A DNA stretch of 64,000 bases. Source: Citrobacter portucalensis (lineage in GTDB: Bacteria; Pseudomonadota; Gammaproteobacteria; Enterobacterales; Enterobacteriaceae). Positions 8,620 to 17,172 of this stretch are shown piece by piece; the first letter of the stretch is position 1, and each line of letters begins with the position of its first letter. The position numbers were made by a program, and so were the translations under genes. The DNA is taken from contig NZ_MVFY01000007.1 in assembly GCF_002042885.1 (NCBI RefSeq), positions 215,488 to 279,487 on the forward strand. Reading direction: 5' to 3'. Under the pieces are notes generated by a model, which was not told where the DNA came from, ran no database searches, and saw nothing but the letters and a program-made list of their open reading frames with translations.

Positions 8620-10056
8620 TTATTTGGCGCTGAGCGGCCAGGCATGCCCTTGATTAAAAATGGCGCGTCCGTTCAGGCTGAATAAGGTCAGTTGGCGATC
8701 GTCCGGTTCAGGATAAATACGACTGCTAAGGGTATATTCACCGTGATTGACAAATACCTCTACCGAGGAGCTGTCGATAAATAAGCGCAGATCCAGCCGG
8801 TCACCAACTGGCAGCGGCACGCTGCGATAACCAGAGAGACTATGCTGCGGGTAGCGGCGATCCAGCACCAGACGCTGTGCCTGAGCATCGACGTAGACCC
8901 GTAGTCCATCACCCAGCGCGACACCATATTCTTCAGCACTGCTGCGGGCGATATCGATGCTCAGTTCGACTTCAATAGCGTGCGCCTGCTCCTCTACCAT
9001 CAGGGTGCGATTGTGCAGTTCGCTGACCGGCCAGACATGAAGCTCACCGCGTAATAATTCCAGCTCTTTCACCGGGTTCATACGCAGCCGCTGATCGGTA
9101 TCGAGCGTCACCTCGCGGGGGAGGGTAAGCATGCCCGCCCAGCCGTCGGCTTGTTCTGGCATTGGCGATTCCCACATCGACAGCCAGCCAATCACGATGC
9201 GGCGCCCATCCGGGGTGGTAAATGACTGGGGGGCGTAAAAATCATGCCCGTGATCCATCTCCTGGAAGGCGTGGGTGACGTGAAAATGGAGATTATCCTG
9301 CCATTCGCCGACCATATAGCCGCTCTGGAACAGGTTACGGCAATCGTATCCGTCTGCGGCGATGCCCTGAGGCGAGAACATGAAGACGAGCTTATCGTTG
9401 AGTGGGAAGAGGTCTGGGCACTCCCACATGTAGCCCATGCCGTCATCGGCCCTGCCGAGCGTGCTGGCAAACTGCCAGTGCTGTAGATCTTGCGAGCGAT
9501 AGAGCTGCACTTCGCCCACGTCATCGACCCGGGCGCCCACCACCATGTACCAGTTGTCTCCCTCTTGCCAGACTTTCGGATCGCGAAAATGGTGTACACC
9601 TCGCGGGGTATCCAGAATCATACCCTGGCGTTCAAAGTGAATCCCGTCGGTGCTGGTGGCCAGGCACTGTACCTGATACAGGTTTTCCTCTTTCGCCTCG
9701 CCGTCAAACTTATGTCCGGTGTAGATCAGAGCCAGCTTATTGCCTTCAACCACCGCTGAACCGGAAAAACAGCCGTCTTTATCTTCCGGCCCTTCTGGTG
9801 CCAGTGCGATGGGTAAGTGCTCCCAGTTCACCATATCGCGGCTGCGCGCATGGCCCCAGTGCATTGGTCCCCAGACCGGCTGCCACGGATAGTGCTGATA
9901 GAACGCATGGTAGTAACCATCGAACCAGGACAGACCGTTGGGATCATTCATCCAACCCGCCGGTGGCGCCAGGTGATAGCGTGGATACCAGCGCGGGTTT
10001 ATAAGGTCTTTCTGCTGGCTTAAGGCTTCGTTGGCTTTGGAAAGTAGTGACGTCAT
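8620..10056 (-). CDS. cscA: Sucrose hydrolase CscA (GH32)
   Basis: A 478-residue glycoside hydrolase family 32 enzyme that cleaves intracellular sucrose to glucose and fructose. The three GH32 motifs are present: the nucleophile block LAPPAGWMNDPNGLSWF, HFRDPKVW (the RDP motif), and the acid/base block YMWECPDLF. The C-terminal beta-sandwich carries LFIDSSSVEVFVNHGE. The ATG at 10056 (MTSLLSKANEAL) is preferred; the longer frame to 10164 would run through the operator region. It is divergent from cscR, with two palindromic operators between them. Confidence 0.94.
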   Translation of the reverse strand: MTSLLSKANEALSQQKDLINPRWYPRYHLAPPAGWMNDPNGLSWFDGYYHAFYQHYPWQPVWGPMHWGHARSRDMVNWEHLPIALAPEGPEDKDGCFSGSAVVEGNKLALIYTGHKFDGEAKEENLYQVQCLATSTDGIHFERQGMILDTPRGVHHFRDPKVWQEGDNWYMVVGARVDDVGEVQLYRSQDLQHWQFASTLGRADDGMGYMWECPDLFPLNDKLVFMFSPQGIAADGYDCRNLFQSGYMVGEWQDNLHFHVTHAFQEMDHGHDFYAPQSFTTPDGRRIVIGWLSMWESPMPEQADGWAGMLTLPREVTLDTDQRLRMNPVKELELLRGELHVWPVSELHNRTLMVEEQAHAIEVELSIDIARSSAEEYGVALGDGLRVYVDAQAQRLVLDRRYPQHSLSGYRSVPLPVGDRLDLRLFIDSSSVEVFVNHGEYTLSSRIYPEPDDRQLTLFSLNGRAIFNQGHAWPLSAK

Positions 10057-10087
10057 TTGCTTGTCCCTGTAAGTGAATTGTCCAAAA

Positions 10088-10162
10088 GATAACGTTAACA
10101 TTCTCGGTTTTCTCGCAGATTTGATGGTAATATCGATGTTAATCACAAAAGTTAACGTTAAC
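10088..10162. promoter_or_regulatory. Divergent cscA/cscR promoter with two LacI-type operators
   Basis: Two related palindromes lie between the divergent genes: GATAACGTTAACAT around 10088-10101 and the perfect GTTAACGTTAAC at 10151-10162. Both share the TTAACGTTAA-like core, suited to a LacI-family dimer such as CscR. Their spacing, about 60 bases centre to centre, would allow looping. Repression by CscR is inferred. Confidence 0.7.
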
Positions 10163-10230
10163 ATTTTGCAGGTGTTATCGAGATCGCATTTTTAGACCCC
10201 GGCAAAGTGAACACCGGCGAAGGAGAGGGT

Positions 10231-11226
10231 ATGGCATCTTTAAAGGATGTGGCGCAGCGGGCTAACGTCTCGTTAATGACCGTATCGCGGGCGATTAACG
10301 AGCCCGAACGGCTACGGCCTGAAACCTATAAAAAGGTGATGGAAGCGGTAGATGCGCTGGGGTATGTCTCCGATCTCTCCGCTAAAAAAATTCGTGGTGC
10401 GAAAACCACGGCTAACACGATTGGGGTGCTGGCGTTGGACACCATGACTACGCCATTTTCCGTGGAGATAACGCTCTCTATCGAAGAGACCGCGCGGGCA
10501 CACGGTTGGAATAGCTTTGTGGTGAATATGTTCAGCAATGACAAGCCAGAGAAAATGGTTGATCTGCTGCTGGCGCATCGTCCGGACGGTATTATCTACA
10601 CCGCGATGGGGCTGCGCCAGGTACCGGTACCGGAAAAGCTGCATAAGTATCGCTGCGTGCTGGCGAACTGTGAAAGCACAAGCGGCCCTTTCCCCACCTA
10701 TATTCCCGATGATGAACAAGGGCAATATCTTGGCGTGAAAGCGCTGCTGGCCGCAGGCTATCGTCAACTGCTGTGCATCCACCTGCCGAAAGGAATTGTG
10801 GCGACCGATCGCCGTCGGGCGGGAATGGAGAGGGCTTGTCGTGAAGCGGGTGTCGACCCTGATGCAATGTTCCACCACTATCTTCCGCCGGGGGAGCGCC
10901 ACCATATTGATGCGGCGGAGATTGCCGGGCATTACCTGAGCGGCGCGCGCCCGATGTTCGATGCGGTGGTGTGCGGTAACGACCGCGTGGCTTTTGTTAT
11001 TTACCAGCTCTTGCTGGGGCGAGGGCTGCGCATTCCGCAGGACGTCGCTGTGCTGGGCTATGACAATATGGTGGGCACCGGCGAGCTATTTTTGCCGCCG
11101 CTATCAACGGTACAGCTGCCGCACTATGAAATCGGTCGTCTTAGCGCGCTGCATCTTATCCAGGGGCTCGATCACCGGGATACCGTGCGGGTAGACAGCC
11201 CCTGGCTTCCGCGCGCCTCAATATGA
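10231..11226 (+). CDS. cscR: Sucrose operon repressor CscR (LacI family)
   Basis: A LacI/GalR-family repressor of 331 residues. The N-terminal helix-turn-helix (MASLKDVAQRANVSLMTVSR) and the hinge (SAKKIRGAKT) are followed by a periplasmic-binding-protein-like effector domain (TIGVLALDTM, AVVCGNDRVAFVIYQLLLGR, AVLGYDNM, PPLSTVQLP). The ATG at 10231 follows GGAGAGGG; the frame opens at 10207. Its likely inducer is sucrose or a product of it, such as fructose. Divergent from cscA. Confidence 0.9.
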   Translation: MASLKDVAQRANVSLMTVSRAINEPERLRPETYKKVMEAVDALGYVSDLSAKKIRGAKTTANTIGVLALDTMTTPFSVEITLSIEETARAHGWNSFVVNMFSNDKPEKMVDLLLAHRPDGIIYTAMGLRQVPVPEKLHKYRCVLANCESTSGPFPTYIPDDEQGQYLGVKALLAAGYRQLLCIHLPKGIVATDRRRAGMERACREAGVDPDAMFHHYLPPGERHHIDAAEIAGHYLSGARPMFDAVVCGNDRVAFVIYQLLLGRGLRIPQDVAVLGYDNMVGTGELFLPPLSTVQLPHYEIGRLSALHLIQGLDHRDTVRVDSPWLPRASI

Positions 11227-11747
11227 TTAACCTAACTGCTTCGTTTCATCAACCGGAGGGATGTGTGAATTATGTGGGGGTATCGCTAATTTTCTGGTGG
11301 ATGTTACAAAACTGAAACGTGGGGGGACTGTTAAGTCACTGTTTAGCGCGCAAGGCTCAAAGTTGGGGCGTGTATTAAACTTTCGTCGTAATTTAGGGTT
11401 TCAATAAAATAACCGTTATTTATTAATGTTAACGTATCAATACATCGTAACTTACGAAACGTTTAGATTTTAGTTCGTACTTACCCATCCATAGCTCTTC
11501 TCTGCTCATTCTGCTTCTGTAATTTCAGCGGGACGTACAAGCGTCCACCACATTAACCACATGCAATAGTTCAGCCAGTGACATCGGATTCTACGGCGGT
11601 TATAGGCTTTTACGTCCCTTTTTTAGCCTACAGATAAACCGTGAAAATTGTGATCCCGTACTCAGATAGTGCATTCCGTGGTTGCCTTTTAACCACAGAC
11701 TTTTATTGTATTCTCATTGTATACAATTAAAATACAGGAGATTGAGC
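11227..11747. other. Non-coding region between cscR and the sugar-acid operon
   Basis: This stretch of about 520 bases has no convincing gene. It is AT-rich in the middle (around 11390-11490), with isolated TTAACG boxes such as that near 11429 resembling the csc operators. The minus strand near 11520-11620 encodes a short Trp-rich peptide ending LVRPAEITEAE, which might be the tail of a lost gene; I cannot assign it. The right end holds the GntR-type palindrome and the promoter of the downstream operon. Confidence 0.4.
11716..11727. promoter_or_regulatory. Palindrome ATTGTATACAAT, likely GntR operator
   Basis: A perfect 12-base palindrome 20 bases upstream of the lactonase start. It fits the TNGTNNNACNA pattern typical of FCD-type GntR regulators, and one such gene closes the cluster (18378-18989, minus strand). 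Its position suggests repression of the whole operon. Binding is inferred. Confidence 0.6.
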
Positions 11748-12602
11748 ATGAAAGTGATTGATACCCATAACCATGTTTGGCATTGCCAGGGAGAACATTT
11801 TGCCTGGATCACAGACGATCTGGCGGCAATTCGCCGTGATTTTCTTATTGACGATTTGCAGGCCGTATTGGCTGAAAACCACATCGAAGGCGCCATTTTA
11901 GTACAAGCCATCCCTTCAATTGAGGAGACCGAATGGCTGCTGGAAATAGCTGAGCATCACGATGAAGTAAAAGGTGTTGTGGGATGGGTGGATATAAACC
12001 GCGGGGCTGGGATCGCAGAGGATTTGCAGAGACTGCAGAGAAAATCCCGCTATCTGAAAGGGATCCGCTATATGTCTCAGGGCTTGCCTGAGAGCCATTT
12101 AGTGACCCCGCAATTTATCCAGGGGGTACGTTGCGTTGGAGAGCAGGGGCTGGTGTATGAACTGCTGGTTACGCACCAACAGCTGAAGGCGGCAAGCCAG
12201 CTTATCTCTGCTTGTCCGGAAGTGACCTTTGTTATCGAACATGCGGCAAAACCCGCAGTTCGCGACGGAGAAATTACCCGCTGGCGTGAACAGTTAATGT
12301 TGATTGGTGAGGCTTACAGCAATGTTTTTTGCAAACTATCAGGCCTGGTCACGGAAGCAGATTATGCCCGCTGGACGGGACCTGAGCAGGCGAGCCAGGA
12401 GCTTGAACCTTATTTTAGCTCGGTTTTTGCGGCATTTGGTGATGAGCGAGTGATGTATGGATCTGACTGGCCTGTTTCTCTACTGGCGTTACCGTACGCC
12501 GACACTTTAGGGCTTTATCTGAACTACCTGCAATCTCACCAGGCTCTTTCCAGCGATAACTTTTTTTATCGCGTGGCAGAGAAGGTTTACTCATTAAAGT
12601 AA
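11748..12602 (+). CDS. Amidohydrolase-superfamily sugar lactonase (COG3618 type)
   Basis: A 284-residue TIM-barrel metal-dependent hydrolase. The metal-binding HxH is in VIDTHNHVWH, conserved His residues lie in LVTHQQL and FVIEHAAKP, and the final catalytic Asp is in MYGSDWPVS. Proteins of this group hydrolyse aldonolactones such as L-fucono- or L-rhamnono-lactone, or 4-sulfomuconolactone-like compounds. The ATG at 11748 follows ACAGGAG; the longer frame from 11682 would cross the operator. First gene of the operon, 13 bases before the permease. Lactonase on the product of the downstream aldo-keto reductase is the likely role; the exact substrate is inferred. Confidence 0.82.
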   Translation: MKVIDTHNHVWHCQGEHFAWITDDLAAIRRDFLIDDLQAVLAENHIEGAILVQAIPSIEETEWLLEIAEHHDEVKGVVGWVDINRGAGIAEDLQRLQRKSRYLKGIRYMSQGLPESHLVTPQFIQGVRCVGEQGLVYELLVTHQQLKAASQLISACPEVTFVIEHAAKPAVRDGEITRWREQLMLIGEAYSNVFCKLSGLVTEADYARWTGPEQASQELEPYFSSVFAAFGDERVMYGSDWPVSLLALPYADTLGLYLNYLQSHQALSSDNFFYRVAEKVYSLK

Positions 12603-12615
12603 CAGGGGGGCACTT

Positions 12616-13995
12616 ATGGAAGTCGTTCAATATATCCTCGGATTTGGCCCGGCAGTGGTCATTCCAATGATTATGTTTTTATTTGCCGTGCTATTTGGCG
12701 CGAAACTTGCCGATGCGGCGAAAAATGCAATGACGGTAGGTATTGGTTTTCTCGGTCTTTCGTTGCTGATCGGTTTTATGGTGACATCACTCAGCAGTTC
12801 GACAGAAGCGATGGTAAAAAACCTCAATCTTCATTATGAAGTATTGGATCTGGGCTGGCCGTTAATTAGCGCCTTCAGTCTGGCTGCGCTTTCTCTACCG
12901 ATTGTTTATGCGTTATGTTTTGCCACTAATTTGTTGATGATTTCAACCAATACCACCAAAACCCTTAACGTTGATTTTTGGAATTACTGGCACTTTGTAT
13001 TTGCCGGAATCATCGTTGAACAGGTGACGGGTTCATTTTGGATGGGAATCTTTGCTAGTTGGATCACATTTATTATTACGCTAAAAATCGCCGATTACAT
13101 TGCCCCACATGTGCAGAAATTCTGTGACACGCCAAACGTGACCATTACTCAGGCGGAGATCGTCGCATGGGCCCCGCTGGCATTTTTAATGGACCGTGTA
13201 ATTGATCGCATTCCGTTGATTAACAAAATTGACCTTAATCTCAGCAAAATTGAAGCCAAACTAGGGTTTTTTGGTAGTCCGTTAGCGATGGGGGCCATTC
13301 TTGGGGTGATCATCGGTATGCTTGGTGCGCTACCGTTCAGCGATATTATTAAGAGTGGAATGAATTTTGCTGCGGTCATGGTGTTATTACCGACGATGGC
13401 GGGAGTGCTGGTCAGTGGTCTGGTACCGATTACTGAAATTGCTTCTGAATGGGTAAAGAAACGTTTTCCAACAAAGTCACTTTATTTTGGTATCAGCGGT
13501 GAAATTGCTTTTAAAAATCCTGCGGTATTGTCTGTAGGTATTTTGATGGTGCCACTCACGATCCTGATTAGTACTATTTTGCCTTTTAATACCATGATGC
13601 CATTCGCCGATATTCCTTATCTGCCGATATTTGTTGTCTTTGGCACGGTTGCATGCAACGGAAACATGTTCCGCGGATTAATTAATGGCATTGTCATCGT
13701 GTGTGGGATCCTGTGGTTTGGTTCGGATCTCGCGGTTGTGTCGCAGGCTTTGGCCGAAAAGGCGCAACTGAATGTGCCAAAAGAGATGATGGCCTCATCA
13801 ATTGATGGTGGCTCACACGCTATATCTTATATCTTCTACAAAATGTTCGAGCTGTTAAAAGGAATGAATCCTGCACTCTTGTGTCTTTTTTCTATCGTAG
13901 TGACTGGGATTATTATTTATGTGCTGAAGTTGATTTTTAATATTAATAATAAATCAACGACCGCGGCCTCATTAACTGCTAACAAAGTTGACTAA
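12616..13995 (+). CDS. PTS IIC component-like permease (GatC family), no IIA or IIB partner
   Basis: A 459-residue polytopic membrane protein of the galactitol PTS IIC (GatC) family. Recognisable blocks are ILGFGPAVVIPMIMFLFAVL, FGAKLADAAKNAMTVGIGFL, TNTTKTLNVDFWNYWHF and GNMFRGLINGIV. No IIA or IIB gene is in the operon, whereas true galactitol systems carry gatA and gatB. The neighbouring enzymes act on free, unphosphorylated sugar, so this protein may work as a facilitator or symporter, or borrow IIA/IIB encoded elsewhere. The next gene's longest frame overlaps its end; its preferred ATG lies 28 bases downstream. Confidence 0.85.
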   Translation: MEVVQYILGFGPAVVIPMIMFLFAVLFGAKLADAAKNAMTVGIGFLGLSLLIGFMVTSLSSSTEAMVKNLNLHYEVLDLGWPLISAFSLAALSLPIVYALCFATNLLMISTNTTKTLNVDFWNYWHFVFAGIIVEQVTGSFWMGIFASWITFIITLKIADYIAPHVQKFCDTPNVTITQAEIVAWAPLAFLMDRVIDRIPLINKIDLNLSKIEAKLGFFGSPLAMGAILGVIIGMLGALPFSDIIKSGMNFAAVMVLLPTMAGVLVSGLVPITEIASEWVKKRFPTKSLYFGISGEIAFKNPAVLSVGILMVPLTILISTILPFNTMMPFADIPYLPIFVVFGTVACNGNMFRGLINGIVIVCGILWFGSDLAVVSQALAEKAQLNVPKEMMASSIDGGSHAISYIFYKMFELLKGMNPALLCLFSIVVTGIIIYVLKLIFNINNKSTTAASLTANKVD

Positions 13996-14023
13996 GAATA
14001 CTGATAAACATCAGGGGAATATT

Positions 14024-15019
14024 ATGATCACTCAGAATACAATTAAAAGTGTAGGGCTTAGTGTACCTTCTTTAACCTTCGGCGCAGCCAGCCTGGCTAA
14101 TTTATTCAGAACGCTGAGCAATAACGAAGCCATGGACATTGTTGATAAGGCCATTCAGGTTGGCTGGCGCTACTTTGATACAGCACCACATTATGGCAGC
14201 GGACTTTCTGAGTTGCGTTTAGGTCTGGGATTACGTGGACTGGAGCGTAGCGAATATGTTTTGTCCACCAAGGTTGGTCGCCTGCTGCAATCCCGGAAAC
14301 AAGAGCCAGGCCTTGAAGCAGGGGAATTTTTTTATGATGAGAACCCTTTTAACCGACAGGCTGATTACTCCTATGAGGGCATCATGCGCTCATACGAAAA
14401 CTCTATCCAGCGGCTGGGAACCCGTTATATCGACATTCTCTATGTACACGATCTCGGCACTTATACCTACGGCAATACGGAACTGGAACGCCAACATTTT
14501 AAAACCTTCTGCGAGTCAGGGCAGAAGGCTTTAGAAGAGCTAAAGCGCAATGGTGATATCAAAGCCTGGGGCGCAGGCGCGAATGAAGAGGCAATCCTGA
14601 TGGAGGTGATGGATAACGCTGCCCCGGATATCTTAATGCTCGCCAACCGCTACAACCTGCTGGAAACAGACCGCCAGGCGTTCTTTGCCAAATGTGAAAG
14701 CAACAATGTTTCGGTGGCTGTTGCTGCACCTTTCGCTACCGGAGTTTTAGTCGCGAAAGATAAATCGAAGGCGTTGTATGAATACGGTTCCGCGCCAGCG
14801 CAGGTTATTGAAAAAGTAAATGCGATAGAAGCGCTATGTGCAAAACATGCCGTGCCGATTGGTGCTGCGGCGCTGCAATTCCCATTAAGAAACCAAAATG
14901 TGGTCACCGTAACCTGCGGCGTTCAATCCGTAGAACAAGCGTTGACTAATTTTGCCTGGGCTAACTGGGATATTCCGCAGGAATTGTGGGATGAACTGGC
15001 CAGCATTGGTATTCAGTAA
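14024..15019 (+). CDS. Aldo-keto reductase, probable aldose 1-dehydrogenase
   Basis: A 331-residue aldo-keto reductase barrel. The catalytic tetrad can be read: Asp and Tyr in FDTAPHYGSGLSE, Lys in LSTKVGRLL, His in LYVHDLG. The family includes D-threo-aldose 1-dehydrogenase, L-fucose dehydrogenase and pyridoxal 4-dehydrogenase. In this operon it most likely oxidises C1 of a free 6-deoxyhexose to the lactone, feeding the lactonase at 11748. The ATG at 14024 follows AGGGGAA; the frame itself opens at 13988, overlapping the permease gene. Substrate identity is inferred from the neighbouring genes. Confidence 0.82.
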   Translation: MITQNTIKSVGLSVPSLTFGAASLANLFRTLSNNEAMDIVDKAIQVGWRYFDTAPHYGSGLSELRLGLGLRGLERSEYVLSTKVGRLLQSRKQEPGLEAGEFFYDENPFNRQADYSYEGIMRSYENSIQRLGTRYIDILYVHDLGTYTYGNTELERQHFKTFCESGQKALEELKRNGDIKAWGAGANEEAILMEVMDNAAPDILMLANRYNLLETDRQAFFAKCESNNVSVAVAAPFATGVLVAKDKSKALYEYGSAPAQVIEKVNAIEALCAKHAVPIGAAALQFPLRNQNVVTVTCGVQSVEQALTNFAWANWDIPQELWDELASIGIQ

Positions 15020-15066
15020 GCATCATTTGTAACTTTGCGAAAAAATTAACAGATATTGAGGATGTA

Positions 15067-16167
15067 ATGAAAATAGTTAAAGCCGAAATCTTTATGGTTG
15101 ATTTGAAACCTAAAGTAAAACGTGTCGATGCGATTCAGTCTTTTGTCTCACAAGAGACGCCGATTATTCGTTTAACAACATCGAGTGGAGAAATTGGTGA
15201 GGGCTATACCTACACAATTGGCACCGGCGGCTCATCTGTGGTTGCGCTGTTACGAGATCACCTGTTACCGAAATTGATTGGTCAGGATGCGACGATGATT
15301 GAGGGCATCTGGGAATCATTGCTGTTCTCAACTCATGCGACCTCGGTTGGCGCCATTACGTCTCTGGCATTGGCAGCCATTGATACCGCATTATGGGATT
15401 TGAAGTGTAAGCGCATGAATTTGCCGCTGTATAAAGTCGCAGGTGGTGCGAAGTCGCGCATGAAGTTATACACCACCGAAGGGGGCTGGCTGCATTTAAG
15501 CACTCAGGAATTAGTTGATGATGCGCTGGCTGTTAAGGCGCAGGGATTCTGCGGTTCTAAAATCAAAATTGGTTCTGAAAGTCCGGTGCGTGATATCGAG
15601 CGTTTGACTGCTGTACGTGAAGCGGTGGGTGATGAGTACGTGATCATGACTGATTGCAACCAGGCGTTTAAATTCTCGGAAGCCAAACAGCGAGCAGCGT
15701 TGTTGGAGCATATTAATCTTTCATGGATTGAAGAGCCGTTTCTGGCACATGATGTTGATTCTCATCAAAAATTGTGTGAGTCAACCACCATTCCTGTCGC
15801 GGTGGGTGAGTCCATTTATTCTATCCAGCACTTCAAAGAGTATTTACAGAATAATGCCGCAGATATTATTCAGGTTGATGTGGCTCGTATTGGTGGTATT
15901 ACACCATGGCTTAAAGTTGCACATATGGCGGAATGCTTTAATAAAATTGTCTGTCCGCATTTCTTGATGGAATTGCATATATCATTATGTTGCGCCATTA
16001 CTAATAGCCGTTGGTTGGAATATATTCCACAGCTCGATAGTGTTACTCTGAATAAGGTGAATATTCGCGAGGGATATGCTTTCCCACCAGAAGAACCTGG
16101 TTTGGGTATTCAGTGGGACTGGCAGAAAATACAGGCTGATACTGTTGTTTACCATGTCATTGAATAA
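15067..16167 (+). CDS. Enolase-superfamily sugar-acid dehydratase (mandelate racemase group)
   Basis: A 366-residue MR/MLE-family enzyme. The barrel carries a KxK motif (K165, K167 in SKIKIG), metal ligands at D196 (MTDCNQA), E222 (IEEPF) and E248 (VGES), and the D271/H298 dyad (QVDVARIGG, CPHFLMELH). This is the mandelate-racemase active-site set, shared by acid-sugar dehydratases such as L-fuconate, L-rhamnonate and galactonate dehydratases. Here it would convert the aldonate from the lactonase to a 2-keto-3-deoxy acid. Racemase or cycloisomerase activity cannot be excluded from sequence, but the aldolase gene next to it favours dehydration. Confidence 0.82.
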   Translation: MKIVKAEIFMVDLKPKVKRVDAIQSFVSQETPIIRLTTSSGEIGEGYTYTIGTGGSSVVALLRDHLLPKLIGQDATMIEGIWESLLFSTHATSVGAITSLALAAIDTALWDLKCKRMNLPLYKVAGGAKSRMKLYTTEGGWLHLSTQELVDDALAVKAQGFCGSKIKIGSESPVRDIERLTAVREAVGDEYVIMTDCNQAFKFSEAKQRAALLEHINLSWIEEPFLAHDVDSHQKLCESTTIPVAVGESIYSIQHFKEYLQNNAADIIQVDVARIGGITPWLKVAHMAECFNKIVCPHFLMELHISLCCAITNSRWLEYIPQLDSVTLNKVNIREGYAFPPEEPGLGIQWDWQKIQADTVVYHVIE

Positions 16168-16196
16168 AACAATTTTTATTTTCTCAGGAATATATT

Positions 16197-17093
16197 ATGT
16201 CTGAAAATCATGCTCAATTTCACGGTGCATGGTGCCCATCAATTACGCCTTTTGATCAACAAGGAAATATTGATTTATCGGCACTGCAGCAGCATTTGCG
16301 ACGTTTGGAAGAGGCTGGGACTCATGTCGTATTGCTAATGGGAAGTATTGGGGAGTTCACCGCATTAACGCTGGATGAACGACTGATGCTTATCCGTGAG
16401 GCACGGAAAATGTCATCGCTGCCGCTGGTGGCAAATATCTCAGCTACCTGTATGGCGGATATGATACGTCTGGCAGAAGAGGCCTGGCATTGCGGGTATC
16501 AAGCAGTGATGATTCTACCTCACTACTATTTTCAACAAACGCCGGCCCAACTATTGGCATACTACCGCGATCTGGGGCAGCGCCTGAATGGAAAATGGTT
16601 CGCATACAACTTTCCTGCCCGAACTGGATGCGATCTGGACGCGGTACTGGTAGCGCAATTAGCGGCAGAATTTCCCAATTTTGTGGGTGTTAAAGATACT
16701 GTTGATTGTCTCTCTCATACTCGCGCAATTATTCAGTCAGTCGCGTCCGTTAGAGACGATTTTGTTGTTCTGTCCGGTTATGATGAATATCTTATCCCAA
16801 ATCTCCTGGCGGGTGGCGCGGGAGTTATTTCAGGATTAAATAATATTTGTCCCGAACTTTTTGTGCAGGCAATTAAAGCCTGGGATGAAAATGATCTTAC
16901 CCAGCTTACTGGCATACAGCGTGAGATAAGCCGACTTTCTGCTATTTATAATATTGGTAATGATTTTGTTACTACAATTAAAACCGCGGTGGCTCATAAG
17001 TTTCAGTATTCTGGAGAGAAATCAAGAAGCTTTGCGGGGGAACTAACTCGTCAGGAATCGCAACAGATTGACATAATGTTCAGTATCCAATAA
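16197..17093 (+). CDS. DHDPS-family aldolase, probable 2-keto-3-deoxy-sugar-acid aldolase
   Basis: A 298-residue member of the dihydrodipicolinate synthase/N-acetylneuraminate lyase family of Schiff-base aldolases. The Schiff-base Lys is K166 in FVGVKDTVD and the catalytic Tyr is Y137 in FAYNFPARTG. The G-S-I-G-E motif (residues 49-53) replaces the common GTTGE/GSTGE pyruvate-carboxylate-binding loop. Cleavage of a 2-keto-3-deoxy-6-deoxyhexonate would give pyruvate and lactaldehyde, which fits the FucO-like reductase encoded next. It follows the dehydratase by 29 bases and lies 79 before the reductase. Confidence 0.82.
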   Translation: MSENHAQFHGAWCPSITPFDQQGNIDLSALQQHLRRLEEAGTHVVLLMGSIGEFTALTLDERLMLIREARKMSSLPLVANISATCMADMIRLAEEAWHCGYQAVMILPHYYFQQTPAQLLAYYRDLGQRLNGKWFAYNFPARTGCDLDAVLVAQLAAEFPNFVGVKDTVDCLSHTRAIIQSVASVRDDFVVLSGYDEYLIPNLLAGGAGVISGLNNICPELFVQAIKAWDENDLTQLTGIQREISRLSAIYNIGNDFVTTIKTAVAHKFQYSGEKSRSFAGELTRQESQQIDIMFSIQ

Positions 17094-17172
17094 TCAAAAA
17101 TCAATAACAGCACACATTATGCCACGGCAATGCTGTATTGCTGTTATATCTCTCTGTTATAAGGTATAGAAT

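Noticed and set aside
11520..11640. A Trp-rich minus-strand peptide ending LVRPAEITEAE as the end of a lost gene
   Set aside because: The stretch is too short, and I cannot match it to a family; kept only as a remark under the intergenic region.
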